From Corydoras sp. C115 (Eukaryota > Chordata > Actinopteri > Siluriformes > Callichthyidae): a DNA stretch of 64,000 nt. Both the position numbers and the translations under genes were made by a program. The stretch lies in the NCBI GenBank assembly GCA_019802505.1, contig JAFMOC010000037.1:4557001-4621000 (forward strand). The letters are read 5' to 3'. The number at the start of each line of letters is the position of its first letter. Position 1 is the first letter of the stretch. The notes beneath the pieces are model-generated. The model was not told the origin of the DNA and searched no databases. It worked only from the letters and a program-made list of their open reading frames with translations. Below are positions 22,939-34,232 of this stretch, piece after piece.

Positions 22939-23392
22939 CATCTAGTCGTTTTTAATTCGTGTCAATTTGTTCCAGCCTTTCAGCAGCAACATCAACATGA
23001 TCAACATCAACCTGCCTTTAGGAAAACCTGCTCTGGTTCCGCTGCATGCCTGCAGGGTTTGGGATGAAGAACTTCCTGAGGACCGCTGAGGTTTGAATGG
23101 TTTTATTTGTCTGTATTGTCTATAGGTCGCTCTGTCACTCAGCAGCTGACACTCCCTTTATTTTCCTGCACACACGACCTGCAGGTGCACCTTTTCACCT
23201 GGCCTGATCTCCACACTCCACTTCAGATTTACAAGCAGTGTTCAATCCCTCTTTCCTGACTTTACACACCTGATGCTTAAAAAAACCCTGAATTAATTTA
23301 TTAAACGGCATGTCCTAATATTTTTAGTCTTCGGTGCAACTAGGATAATACCATTTTAGAACTTTAATGAAGATTAACACGTGTAAGGATTT

Positions 23393-23716
23393 CATCCATC
23401 CATTCATTATCTTCCGCTCTATCCTATATTAGGGTCGTGGTGGGGTTCCCCATACCCATCCAGGGGAGAACGTCTGGACAGGGTGCCAATCTATCGCTGG
23501 GTACACACTCACGCACACATACATACTCTATATGGGGCAATTTGGAGAACTCAATTGACTTGATCCATGTTAATGGACTGTGGGAGGAAACCGGAGAACC
23601 CGGAGGAAACCCACGCGGACACGGGGAGAACATGAAAACTCCACCCAGATGGGGATTCGAACCGGGAATCCCTAGTGCTGAGAGGAGAACATGCTAACCA
23701 CTAAGCCCGTTCGCCT
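23393..23716 (-). mobile_element. SINE-A with 13 bp TSD
   Basis: Flanked by identical CGTGTAAGGATTT at 23380-23392 and 23717-23729. It has an internal deletion near GAACGTCTGGACAGG and an odd head end where CGTTCGCCT, in the opposite sense, replaces the usual terminus. Confidence 0.85.
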
Positions 23717-23861
23717 CGTGTAAGGATTTGAACTAATTTAATACTTGTTTGGACGTACACACATTATGAGGAACTAAAGACAACAGAAAGGTAAGGGATA
23801 GGAACTTAACTATTTCATACACATTTTGGTCAAAGAATATGTTTTTAACCAAGGCAACCGA

Positions 23862-24006
23862 GTCAGCCATGATGCTGCCCCTCTGGAGCAAGGAGGGTTA
23901 GGGGTCCTTCACAAGGATCCACATTAGTAGCTTCAGTGAAATTGTGATTTGAACCCACAACCTTCACATTGATAGCCTAACACATAAACCACTGAGCTGC
24001 CACCCC
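23862..24006 (-). mobile_element. SINE-B head and body
   Basis: The minus strand reads GGGGTGGCAGCTCAGTGG at the head, a B-box-like GGGTTCAAATC, then GGATCCTTGTGAAGGACCCC. The tail is missing. Confidence 0.7.
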
Positions 24007-24259
24007 CTACAAACCTGAAGAAAGGCAAAATACATGGAACTCAACGGGGGAATAGTCACAATAAGTGTTTGTACAGAAAGTTCCAATGATTGTATGAGTT
24101 ACTGTGACAAAGTTCTCACAATCTTCAGGAAAATCCCTATCAATGCGAGAATAAGTTATTATAAACAAAAAAAAATCTATTTTGCTTTTGCTTCTTACTT
24201 TAAGTAATCTTAAAGATAAATTTTCTCGCTATATTTGCAGATAATTTAACTTTATTCAT

Positions 24260-24601
24260 ACATTCATTATCTCCCGCTTTATCCTCTATTAGGGTCGCGG
24301 TGGGGTTCCCCATGCCCATCCAGGGGAGAACGTTTTGGGCGCTGGGCAGATAGACCCAGGACAGGGCGCCAATCCATCGCTGGGCACACACTCACTCACA
24401 CAGACACACTCTATATGGGGCAATTTGGAGAACTCAATTGACTTGATCCATGTTTTTGGACTGTGGGAGGAAACCGGAGAACCCGGAGGAAACCCACGCG
24501 GACACGGGGAGAACATGGAAACTCCACCCAGATGGGGATTCGAACCGGGAATCCCGAGCGCTGAGAGGCGAACGTGCTAACCACTAAGCCACCGTGACGC
24601 C
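24260..24601 (-). mobile_element. SINE-A, full length with 12 bp TSD
   Basis: Flanked by AACTTTATTCAT at 24248-24259 and 24602-24613, a perfect duplication; head and tail are intact. Confidence 0.9.
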
Positions 24602-24670
24602 AACTTTATTCATGTCCATTTTATTTTTCTTGATTTGTTTTTTGTTTTTTTTCATATTTGTTTTGCATAG

Positions 24671-25018
24671 GGCGACACGGTGGCTTAGTGGTTAGCACGT
24701 TCGCCTCTCAGCGCTAGGGATTCCCGGTTCGAATCCCCATCTGGGTGGAGTTTCCATGTTCTCCCCGTGTCTGCGTGGGTTTCCTCCAGGTTCTCCGGTT
24801 TCCTCCCACAGTCCAAAAACATGGATCAAGTCAATTGAATTCTCAAAATTGCCCCATATAGAGTGTGTCTGTGTGAGTGAGTGTGTGCCCAGCGATGGAT
24901 TGGCGCCCTGTCCTGGGTCTATCTGCCCAGCACCCGAGACGTTCTCCCCTGGATGGGCATGGGGAACCCCACCGTGACCCTAGTAGAGGATAAAGCGGGA
25001 TATAATTAATGAATGAAT
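24671..25018 (+). mobile_element. SINE-A, full length with 11 bp TSD
   Basis: Flanked by GTTTTGCATAG at 24660-24670 and 25019-25029. It lies in the opposite orientation to the copy 70 bp upstream, so the two form a large inverted repeat. Confidence 0.9.
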
Positions 25019-25319
25019 GTTTTGCATAGATTTTTTGCAGAGTAGTGTACGATCTTACCGACTACATTTATTCTTATCAGCAATGATCTCTAACCTGGCA
25101 GTGGAATGTAGAAGACGCAGGAGTGTTATCACACAGTGTGAGCATGGGCAGCTCTCCTCGTTCTCTCCTTGTCTTTTTAACAGGAACAGTGAGTCTGTCC
25201 ATTCTGCATGTCACACTGACCTTAAGCCTCAACTGATAACATTTAGATCCACCATGCTGACTATTTTGTCCTAATACGTGGAAATCTGACTATTTGTGGT
25301 GAACATTATGGCTCTCCAA

Positions 25320-25510
25320 ATATCCATCCATCCATTATCTTCCACTGTATCCTATATTAGGGTCGTGGTGGGGTTCCCCATGCCCATCCAGGGGAGAACG
25401 TTTTGGGTGCTGGGCAGATACACCCAGGACAGGGGAACAATTTTGGGTGCTGGGCAGATACTTCCACCCAGGAAAGGGCGCCTAATCTATCACTGGAAAA
25501 CAATACGCCA
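25320..25510 (-). mobile_element. SINE-A 3' half with internal duplication
   Basis: Tail and body only. TTTTGGGTGCTGGGCAGATA occurs twice (near 25401 and 25441), a short internal duplication. Confidence 0.75.
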
Positions 25511-25559
25511 CATCACTCACCTCACACAAAAAACAGATGTACACAGTCTATCAATGGGG

Positions 25560-25617
25560 AACCTTAACCCTCATCTCTCCAATGATGCTGTGGTTAACCT
25601 GTGCTCCCTTTGTAAGT
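25560..25617 (+). mobile_element. SINE-B fragment, left part of an interrupted copy
   Basis: Matches the SINE-B segment CCTTAACC...GGTTAACCTGTGCTCC...TTTGTAAG. The missing tail reappears at 26150-26195 after intervening SINE-A material. Confidence 0.6.
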
Positions 25618-25965
25618 TCATTCATTCATCCATTATCTCCCGCTTTATCCTCTATTAGTGTAGCGGTGGGGTTCCCCATGCCCATCCAGGGGAGAACGTC
25701 TCGGGCGCTGGGCAGATAGACCCAGGACAGGGCGCCAATCCATCGCTGGGCACACACTCACTCACACAACACACTATATGGGGCAATTTTTAAGAATTCA
25801 ATTGACTTGATCCATCGTTTTTGGACTGTGGGAGGAAACCGGAGAACCCGGAGGAAACCCACGCAGACATGGGGAGAACATGGAGACTCCACCCAGATGG
25901 GGATTCGAACCGGGAATCCCTAGCGCTGAGAGGCGAACGTGCTAACCACAAAGCCACCGTGCCAC
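25618..25965 (-). mobile_element. SINE-A, full length
   Basis: Complete tail-to-head copy starting directly after the SINE-B TTTGTAAG segment. Confidence 0.85.
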
Positions 25966-26012
25966 CCTGTTTATTTTTAATGTCTCAAAAAACATTTTAA
26001 AAAGAGGAGTTT

Positions 26013-26149
26013 TATTCATTCATTCATTATCTCCCGCTTCATCCTCTATTAGGGTTGTGGTGGGGTTCCCCATGCCCATCCAGGGGAGAACGTCTTGGGC
26101 GCTGGGCAGATCCACCCAGGACAGGGCGCCAATCCATCGCTGGGCACAC
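26013..26149 (-). mobile_element. SINE-A 3' part only
   Basis: Tail through CCATCGCTGGGCACACA, then an abrupt switch to SINE-B tail sequence. Confidence 0.8.
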
Positions 26150-26195
26150 ATTTGGATAAATGTGTCTGCTAAGTGACCAAATGTAAGTGGAGGAA
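26150..26195 (+). mobile_element. SINE-B tail, right part of an interrupted copy
   Basis: TTTGGATAAATGTGTCTGCT followed by AAGTGACCAAATG is the SINE-B/LINE-type tail. Confidence 0.65.
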
Positions 26196-26559
26196 ATAGA
26201 CAATGGAGCAAGAAGGGGGTGTGTCCAAATTATAACTGATGCTGTATGTCATCACTTTTCTGTTTCTTCCAGTATTTAAGCCATATCCTGAGGTTTAAGT
26301 GAAGGGTTAAACCTGCAGATGGTGTGGATGATTATCTTTTTGATGTGAACATTGGCGGACTGGTTTGAGCTCCTGAGTACCAAAAACGTCCAGAATGATG
26401 TGGTTTTATAAATCTGAAGAACATTGAGCCCTGACATCAACACCACTTAAGCAAATTGTTCAATCGATTGTGAGTCGGGGATTTCGGTCTCCCTCACACC
26501 ATCGCCTGGCAAACTGTACGGAACCAGCCACAAATTCTCAAGATGTTAGTGAAAGCAAA

Positions 26560-26640
26560 GAGTGTAAAATTCGATTTGATTAAACTTTATTGTCATTGTG
26601 CAGAATAAACAAGTACAAAGCCAATGCCAAATGTTAAAGC
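26560..26640 (-). mobile_element. LINE 3'-tail remnant
   Basis: Inverted CACAATGACAATAAAGTTTA followed by ATCAAATCGAATTTT is a common 3' terminus of fish non-LTR elements. Confidence 0.4.
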
Positions 26641-26696
26641 AACATAAGCCCATGAAAAATGTATGTCCAAAGCAAGTATGTACAGTCTTATCAAAA

Positions 26697-27030
26697 CATT
26701 CATTCATTCATTCATTATCTTCCACTTTTATCCTCTATTAGGGTCGCGGGGGGGTTCCCCATGCCCATCCAGGGGAGAACGTTTTGGGCGCTGGGCAGAT
26801 ACACCCAGGACAGGGCGCCAATCTATCGCTGGGCACACACTCACCCACACAGACACACTCTATATGGGGGAATTTGGAGAATTCAATTGACTTGATCCAT
26901 GTTTTTGGACTGTGGAAGGAACCCGGAGGAAACCCTCGCGGACACGGGGAGAACATGGAAACTCCACCCAGAATGGGATTCAAACCGAGAATCCCTAGCA
27001 TTGAGAGGCGAACGTGCTAACCACTAAGCC
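26697..27030 (-). mobile_element. SINE-A copy 1 of a serial insertion at CTTATCAAAACAT
   Basis: Nearly full length; preceded and followed by GTCTTATCAAAACATT (near 26685-26700 and 27035-27050). Confidence 0.85.
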
Positions 27031-27050
27031 GTCTGTCTTATCAAAACATT

Positions 27051-27267
27051 CATTCATTCATTCATTCATTCATTCATTATCTTCCGCTTTATCCTATATT
27101 AGGGTCGCGGGGGGGTTCCCCATGCCCATCCAGGGGAGAACGTTTCGGGCGCTGGGCAGATAGACCCAGGACAGGGCGCCAATCCATCGCTGGGCACACA
27201 CTCACTCACTCACTCACTCACACACACACTCTATATGGGGCAATTTGGAGAATTCAATTGACTTTTT
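27051..27267 (-). mobile_element. SINE-A copy 2 of the serial insertion, cut by copy 3
   Basis: Long (ATTC)n tail; it ends abruptly within the GAATTCAATTGACTT block, where copy 3 begins. Confidence 0.85.
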
Positions 27268-27605
27268 TCATTCATTATCTCCCGCTTTATCCTCTATTAG
27301 GGTCGCGGTGGGGTTCCCCATGCCCATCCAGGGGAGAACGTCTCGGGCGCTGGGCAGATAGACCCAGGACAGGGCGCCAATCCATCGCTGGGCACACACT
27401 CACTCACACAAACACACTCTATATGGGGCAAATTTCAGAATTCAATTGACTTGATCCATGTTTTTGGACTGTGGGAGGAACCCGGAGGGAACCCACGCAG
27501 ACACGGGGAGAACATGGAAACTCCACCCAGAATGGGATTCAAACCGGGAATCCCTAGCACTGAGAGGCTAGCGTGAACGTGCTAACCACTAAGCCACCAT
27601 GCCGT
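27268..27605 (-). mobile_element. SINE-A copy 3 of the serial insertion
   Basis: Near full length; followed by CCTTATCAAAACAT at 27606-27619, the third occurrence of the target sequence. Confidence 0.85.
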
Positions 27606-28501
27606 CCTTATCAAAACATCTCAGGTGAAAAAAGTCTGCTAAAACTAGACTTTCCTGTTGTTTCCAATCCCAAACAGGGTGTTGTTAGTCTTATAGCTGT
27701 GATATTAAGTGAATGTCTAGTAGTACTGTACATACTGTTAGCTCAGTGAGTGGTGTTAGTGGAGTTAGTGTTAGAATTTGTGTGTTGGAGTGACAAGTGC
27801 CACATTTCCACCATTGAGACTCTGTAAATAACAATATAGCAGGGCACAATAGTAATGGGGACAATACAAATTCCAAGGGGGGTAGTACTGTGGGTGCCAG
27901 ACAGGAGGCCCACATTATCCCAGCCTGAGAGAGAGGTCGCAGGGTCAGAGTGAAGGAGGGAATACAGGAGGTATGGACCCCTGAGACAAAAACTTTAATG
28001 GAGTGCACACAGCATCGTATGCTTGAATTCACACAGTCACAATGAGTCAATGAAGTGCAGATTGCTGCTTATTGTTTCCCTAATAATCATGAATGAATCA
28101 GACTAATGAAAAGAGTGGAAGGTGGGATACCGGTGTAGCGTGATGCCCATATGACTATAAGCTGTTTTAAAAATGTAGGTTAAATGTATTGTACACCCTG
28201 CACAAGGTACGTCTCATTGCTCATTGCTTTCTTACATCTCTCCAACAGTCTTTTTTATGCCTTGCACCTCCGTCTTTTAAATAGCAACAGTTATTGTGGC
28301 TATATCTATGCCGATGGGTGTGGTGGTCTTGGAATGAGGTGTTCAGGTACACTTCTGGTGTACGGATTACTTGATTATGCAAAACAGAAGTGCGCCACTA
28401 ACTAAAAGCAATGAAGGTCTGACTGTTGCCTTGGTTGTTATCTTGGTGAACTGTCAACACTAGCCCGAATACCCTGCTTGTTACAAACATGTGGACTTGC
28501 A

Positions 28502-31500
28502 GCAGTGTACAAACCCACAGCTCGTGTCATTTGGGAGCTATACAAACTTTTGTATCAATAATAAATAGATTACCTGAGGACATTACATTTGTCATTTAGT
28601 AGACACTTTTATCCAAAGCACTTTGTTAGCAAACACACACCGACACACCAAAAATCGAAATACACGTTATATAGTTGATGACTTGCTTACGTTTGCTATA
28701 ATAGGACCCTCAGTTTAATTCAGTCTCATCTCATTATGATCCATTTAATACTATACTAGGGTTTCTGGGGGGGGGGGGGGGGGGTTCATGGCCAGCAAAG
28801 GGTGCTAAGAATGTTTGGGGCAGCTGGACACCAGATCCATATATGAGAGCAATTTAAAGCAGCTTTATTTTGACCACTGCATGTTTTTGGACTCTTGAAG
28901 GAAACCAGAGAACCTAGAAAAAATCCCACTTAGGGAGAACATGAAAACTTCACCCAGATCGGGAATCAAACCTGGAACCCCAGAGCCAAAAAGTGAACGT
29001 GCAAAAGCCACCATGCCACCCTTAAGTAATAAAGTGACCTTTTTTTCCTACTGTACTAACACACAGAGAATTTTTTCCACCATTCAGTTAATTAAAATGA
29101 GTATAAACCATTACGAAATGCTGGATAGTTTTTTTTGTGAAGGTTGGACAATTTAATTAACAATAAATGTAATTATATCCCACATATATATCTTGACCAA
29201 CAATGAGGACAGCTCTATGTAGACTTTTTGTAGAAAAGTCTATGTAGAAATTTTGCTGCCGCATGCAAATGAATTTTCTAAGCATGACAGCTATGAACTT
29301 TGAAACTGTGCTGTTTAAACGGTTTAACTTAACTTTGCATATTATGCACAATTAGATGTTCAAAATTTTCACCTGTTTCACATCATGATGTGACATGCTG
29401 CAGTGTACAAACCCACAGCCCGTGCTCATTTGGGAGCTATACAAACTTTTGTATCAATAATAAATAGATTACCTGAGGACATTACATTTGTCATTTAGCA
29501 GAAACTTTTATCCAAAGCACTTTGTTAGCAAACACACACCGACACACCAAAAATCGAGCTACACGTTGTATAGTTGATGACTTGCTTAAGATTGCTAAAA
29601 TAGGACCCTCAGTTTAATTCAGTCTCATCTCAATATGATCTGCTTAATACTATACTAGGGTCGCTGGGGGGGGGGTTCATGGCCATAAAGGGGAGAATGT
29701 TTGGGGCGCTGGGCAAATCCATCACTGACTCCTACAGACAGACACCACATACCCTATATGAGAGCAATTTAAAGCAGCTTTATTTTGACCACTGCATGTT
29801 TTTGGACTCTTGAAGGAAACCAGAGAACCTAGAAAAAATCCCACTTAGGGAGAACATGAAAACTTCACCCAGATCGGGAATCAAACCTGGAACCCCAGAG
29901 CCAAAAGGTGAACGTGCAAAAGCCACCATGCCACCCTTAAGTAATAAAGTGATCTATTTTGCCTACTGTACTTACACACAGAGGATTTTTTCCACCATTC
30001 AGTTAAATTAAAATCAGTATAAACCATTACGAAATGCTGGATAGTTTTTTTTTTTTTCAACATTGTGAAGGTTGGACAATTTAATTAACAATAAATGTAA
30101 TTATATCCCACATATATATCTTGACCAACAATGAGGACAGCTCTATGTAGACTTTTTGTAGAAAAGTCTATGTAGAAATTTTGCTGCCGCATGCAAATGA
30201 ATTTTTTAAGCGCGACAGCTATGAACTTTGAAACTGTGCTGTTTAAACGGTTTAACTTGACTTTGCATATTATGCACAATTAGATGTTCAAAATTTTCAC
30301 CTGTTTCACATCATGATGTGACATGCAGCAGTGTACAAACCCACAGCCCGTGTCATTTGGGAGCTATACAAACTTTTGTATCAATAATAAATAGATTACC
30401 TGAGGACATTACATTTGTCATTTAGCAGACACTTTTATCCAAAGCACTTTGTTAGAAAACACACACCAACACGCCAAAAATCGAGCTACACGTTGTATAG
30501 TTGATGACTTGCTTAAGATTGCTAAAATAGGACCCTCAGTTTAATTCAGTCTCATCTCATTATGATCCATTTAATACTATACTAGGGTCGCTGCGGGGGG
30601 GTCATGGCCATAAAGGGGAGACTTCACCCTGATCAAGGGAATCAAACCTGGAACCCCAGAGCCAAAAAGTGAACATGCAAAAGCCACCATGCCACCCTTA
30701 AGTAATAAAGTGATCTATTTTACCTACTGTACTTACACACAGAGGATTTTTTCCACCATTCAGTTAATTAAAATCAGTATAAACCATTACGAAATGCTGG
30801 ATAGTTTTTTTTTTTTTTTTTTTTGTGAAGGTTGGACAATTTAATTAACAATAAATGTAATTATATCCCACATATATATCTTGACCAACAATGAGGACAG
30901 CTCTATGTAGACTTTTTGTAGAAAAGTCTATGTAGAAATTTTGCTTTTATCCAAAGCAGTTTGTTAGAAAACACACACCAACACGCCAAAAATCGAGCTA
31001 CACGTTGTATAGTTGATGACTTGCTTAAGATTGCTAAAATAGGACCCTCAGTTTAATTCAGTCTCATCTCAATATGATCTGCTTAATACTATACTAGGGT
31101 CGCTGGGGGGGGGGGGGGGGGGGGGTTCATGGCCATAAAGGGGAGAATGTTTGGGGCGCTGGGCAAATCCATCACTGACTCCTACAGACAGACACCACAT
31201 ACCCTATATGAGAGCAATTTAAAGCAGCTTTATTTTGACCACTGCATGTTTTTGGACTCTTGAAGGAAACCAGAGAACCTAGAAAAAATCCCACTTAGGG
31301 AGAACATGAAAACTTCACCCAGATCGGGAATCAAACCTGGAACCCCAGAGCCAAAAGGTGAACGTGCAAAAGCCACCATGCCACCCTTAAGTAATAAAGT
31401 GATCTATTTTACCTACTGTACTTACACACAGAGGATTTTTTCCACCATTCAGTTAATTAAAATCAGTATAAACCATTACGAAATGCTGGATAGTTTTTTT

Positions 31501-31781
31501 TTTTTTTTTTTTTGTGAAGGTTGGACAATTTAATTAACAATAAATGTAATTATATCCCACATATATATCTTGACCAACAATGAGGACAGCTCTATGTAGA
31601 CTTTTTGTAGAAAAGTCTATGTAGAAATTTTGCTGCCGCATGCAAATGAATTTTTTAAGCGCGACAGCTATGAACTTTGAAACTGTGCTGTTTAAACGGT
31701 TTAACTTGACTTTGCATATTTTGCACAGTCTTTAGCAGTTAGATGTTAAAACTTTTCATCCGTTTTACATCATGATGTGAC
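28502..31781. repeat. Tandem array of four ~0.9 kb units
   Basis: GCAGTGTACAAACCCACAG recurs at 28502, 29400 and 30328 (spacings 898 and 928). A fourth unit begins at about 30945, missing its first roughly 120 bp. Unit 3 has an internal deletion. Each unit carries an old reverse-oriented SINE-A-like copy (for example CACCCAGATCGGGAATCAAA, CCACCATGCCACC) and a SINE-B/LINE tail scrap (TTTTATCCAAAGCACTTTG). Units differ mainly in G-run length (18, 10, 7, 21) and T-run length. No gene was found inside. Confidence 0.85.
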
Positions 31782-31969
31782 TTCATCAGTAGATGATTCA
31801 ACAGTACGATTGTATTTTTTATGTAAGAACGTATAGACCAGGAGGTGGTTTGGTGCCAGTGTGTGTAGGAGGAACGATTGTAAAGCTTGAAACGTTCTAC
31901 AGTTTAATGTAAATGATGTAGATGTGAATGTGAGATTGTCTCTGGACATTAACTCTGATAATGAATGCT

Positions 31970-32090
31970 GTGTGAGAGTGTGTGTGTGTGTGCGCACGTG
32001 CGTGTGTGTGTGTGTTTGTGTGTGGTGAGGGGAACATAGACACATAGACAGTACGTCTTTGTACATGAGAGTGGATTTATACATGACTGA

Positions 32091-32177
<87 letters not shown>

Positions 32178-32205
32178 ACGCACGCATATGCACGTGTGTG
32201 TGTGT
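31970..32205. repeat. (GT)n microsatellite block
   Basis: Interrupted GT runs, the longest at about 32096-32174, with CGCACGTGCG-type alternating purine-pyrimidine spacers. Confidence 0.95.
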
Positions 32206-32495
32206 ACAGTCTATATACTAGTAGTCTCTGAATAAGAATGAGTGTGCAGTATTAGAACAACAGTAATGGAAGCCCACTGTGTACATGTGATCTTTCACCA
32301 ATATGTATCCTTTGGAGCTGCAGTTTAAAGAATATTAAAAAAAAAAAAATTACCTTTTGAAAGAAATAATTTTTTTTTAAGCATGCGGTTATACATCTTA
32401 ACATTTCTACGCTCAACAAAGCTTCATTCAGCTTGTTAAATAAATACAATTAGATTCCACAAATCTTATACATTTAATAAACATGACTTTAAACC

Positions 32496-32796
32496 TGGTG
32501 TGGCACGGTGGCTTAGTGGTTAGCACGTTCGCCTCTCAGCCCTGGGGATCCAGGTTCGAATCCCAATCTGGGTGAAGTTTCCATGTTCTCCCCATGTCCA
32601 CGTCAGTTTCCAACGGGTTCTCCGGTATCCTCCCACAGTCCATAAACATGGATTCAAGGTTAAATGAATGCTCTAAAATTCCCTAATAGTGTGTCTGTGT
32701 GTGTGAGTGTGTGCCCAGCGATAGATTGGCGCCCTGTCCTTGTCCCCCCGCCACCCTAATCGAGGATTAAGTGGATGATAATGAATGAATGAATGA
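32496..32796 (+). mobile_element. SINE-A, diverged, 10 bp TSD
   Basis: Head to GAAT tail, flanked by ACTTTAAACC at 32486-32495 and 32797-32806. Several internal deletions (for example within the TATCTGCCCAGC block). Confidence 0.8.
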
Positions 32797-32837
32797 ACTT
32801 TAAACCCAGCATCCATTCATCAAAGAATATCCTGAAC

Positions 32838-33632
32838 TATTACATTTACATTTAGTCATTTAGCAGACGCTTTTATCCAAAGCGACTTACAAATGAGAAC
32901 ATTTCAAGTCAGAAGTTATGCAGAAAACCAACTACACTGTAAATTCATCAAACCTGATTGTTATTTGATGCGCCCCCCCCCCCCTTTTTTTTTAACAACA
33001 TGTATTTGTTAATGGCGGCACGGTGGCTTAGTGGTTAGCACGTTCGCCTCTCAGCGCTAGGGATTCCCGGCTCGAATCCCCATCTGGGTGGAGTTTCCAT
33101 GTTCTCCTCGTGTCTGCGTGGGTTTCCTCCAGGTTCTCCGGTTTCCTCCCACAGTCCAAAAACATGGATCAAGTCAATTGAATTCTCAAAAATTGTCCCA
33201 TATAGAGTGTGTCTGTGTGAGTGAGTGTGTGCCCAGCGATGGATTGGCGCCCTGTCCTGGGTCTATCTGCCCAGCGCCCGAGATGTTCTCCCCTGGATGG
33301 GCATGGGGAACCCCACCGCGACCCTAATAGAGGATAAAGCGGGAGATAATGAATGAATGAATGTATTTGTTAAAAAGATGCGTCTTCAGTAGTTTCTTAA
33401 AACTGTTTAGTGATTCTGCCTTACGGACAGAGTTGGGAAAATTGTTCCACCATTTTGCAGTGGTGAACGCCACAGAGTGAGAGTTAGCTCCTCTGTGAGG
33501 TGGAATCATCACTGGAGCGAAGTGAACGAGTCGGAGTGTATTTTGAAAAGATATAAAAGATATAAAAGATAAGAGTGAAAGAGTTATCTGCTTACTATTA
33601 TCACTGTAAGTACAGATAAATGTCAGAAACAT
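32838..33632 (-). mobile_element. LINE 3' end (L2-like), split by a SINE-A insertion
   Basis: The minus-strand frame from 33632 includes SVAFTTAKWWNNFPNSVRKA then ESLNSFKKLLKTHLFNKY. The WNxxP...SFKxxLKTHLF pattern is typical of the C-terminus of L2-type reverse transcriptase proteins. After the SINE (33013-33360) the minus strand continues into a 3' UTR ending GTAAGTCGCTTTGGATAAAA, then GCGTCTGCTAAATG and ATGTAA repeats. That tail is shared with SINE-B. Confidence 0.6.
33013..33360 (+). mobile_element. SINE-A, full length with 13 bp TSD, inside a LINE remnant
   Basis: Flanked by ATGTATTTGTTAA at 33000-33012 and 33361-33373, a perfect duplication; intact head, body and tail. Confidence 0.92.
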
Positions 33633-34196
33633 TGCAAAATCTTCAAAATACCTGAAATATTTTTAAAGCGTTATCTAAAACATTACACTACCGAAGCAGT
33701 TTTGGTGGAATGTATATGACTTGAGGCAGAACTGGGGGGGGTTTACGTATCCTCCTTACAGCCATTAAACTTTCACACCCATCCTCCCTTCCTCCAACCT
33801 GATATTAAAAAAGGATTAAACGTGTGAAAATGACACTAGCGATTTTCCACGCCTGAGCGGTGTAGATGGAGGCAGCTGTCTATAATACTGCACGTAATAA
33901 AGAAAACGAAAAAAAGAGGAAATTCTTAGGAGGTATTTTCAAAATTGTTTTCAGCCAGCCATCAATAGTTTACTTTCACTATCTACTTGGGTTTAGTTTT
34001 GTTTTGTTGTACTCTACTATACTGTATACAGGATTTACCCCCAAATCTGCCACCATAAGCTCTTGTGGAGCCCTGTGGCAAGTTCAATGTCTCACTGCAA
34101 GGTGGACCCTGTTTCATTATTTTTGAAGAGGCAGTTTTCATAAGGGTTTTATAAATCAGCATTTGTCTATCCTCCAGACAGCACAGAGCCCATGTG

Positions 34197-34232
<36 letters not shown>

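Larger units (their letters stand above)
21831..28501. other. Intergenic region downstream of add3, SINE-rich
   Basis: Composed largely of SINE-A and SINE-B copies listed separately. Unique stretches remain at 21831-22229, 22948-23379, 24014-24240, 25030-25300, 26200-26560 and 27620-28500. No multi-exon gene was recognised. One 37-codon opening after a plausible splice acceptor (22976-23089) is noted as a finding. Confidence 0.6.

Noticed and set aside
28941..31533. Repeated MKTSPRSGIKPGTPEPK openings
   Set aside because: Each lies in a unit of the tandem array, over an inverted SINE relic; units contain deletions and no conserved domain.
31770..32183. 137-codon opening rich in THTHTH on the minus strand
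   Set aside because: Translation of the GT/CA microsatellite block.
32512..32560. tRNA gene at SINE heads (A-box and B-box present)
   Set aside because: The tRNA-like part does not close a proper cloverleaf and continues directly into SINE body; it is a pol III promoter relic of a SINE, not a tRNA gene.
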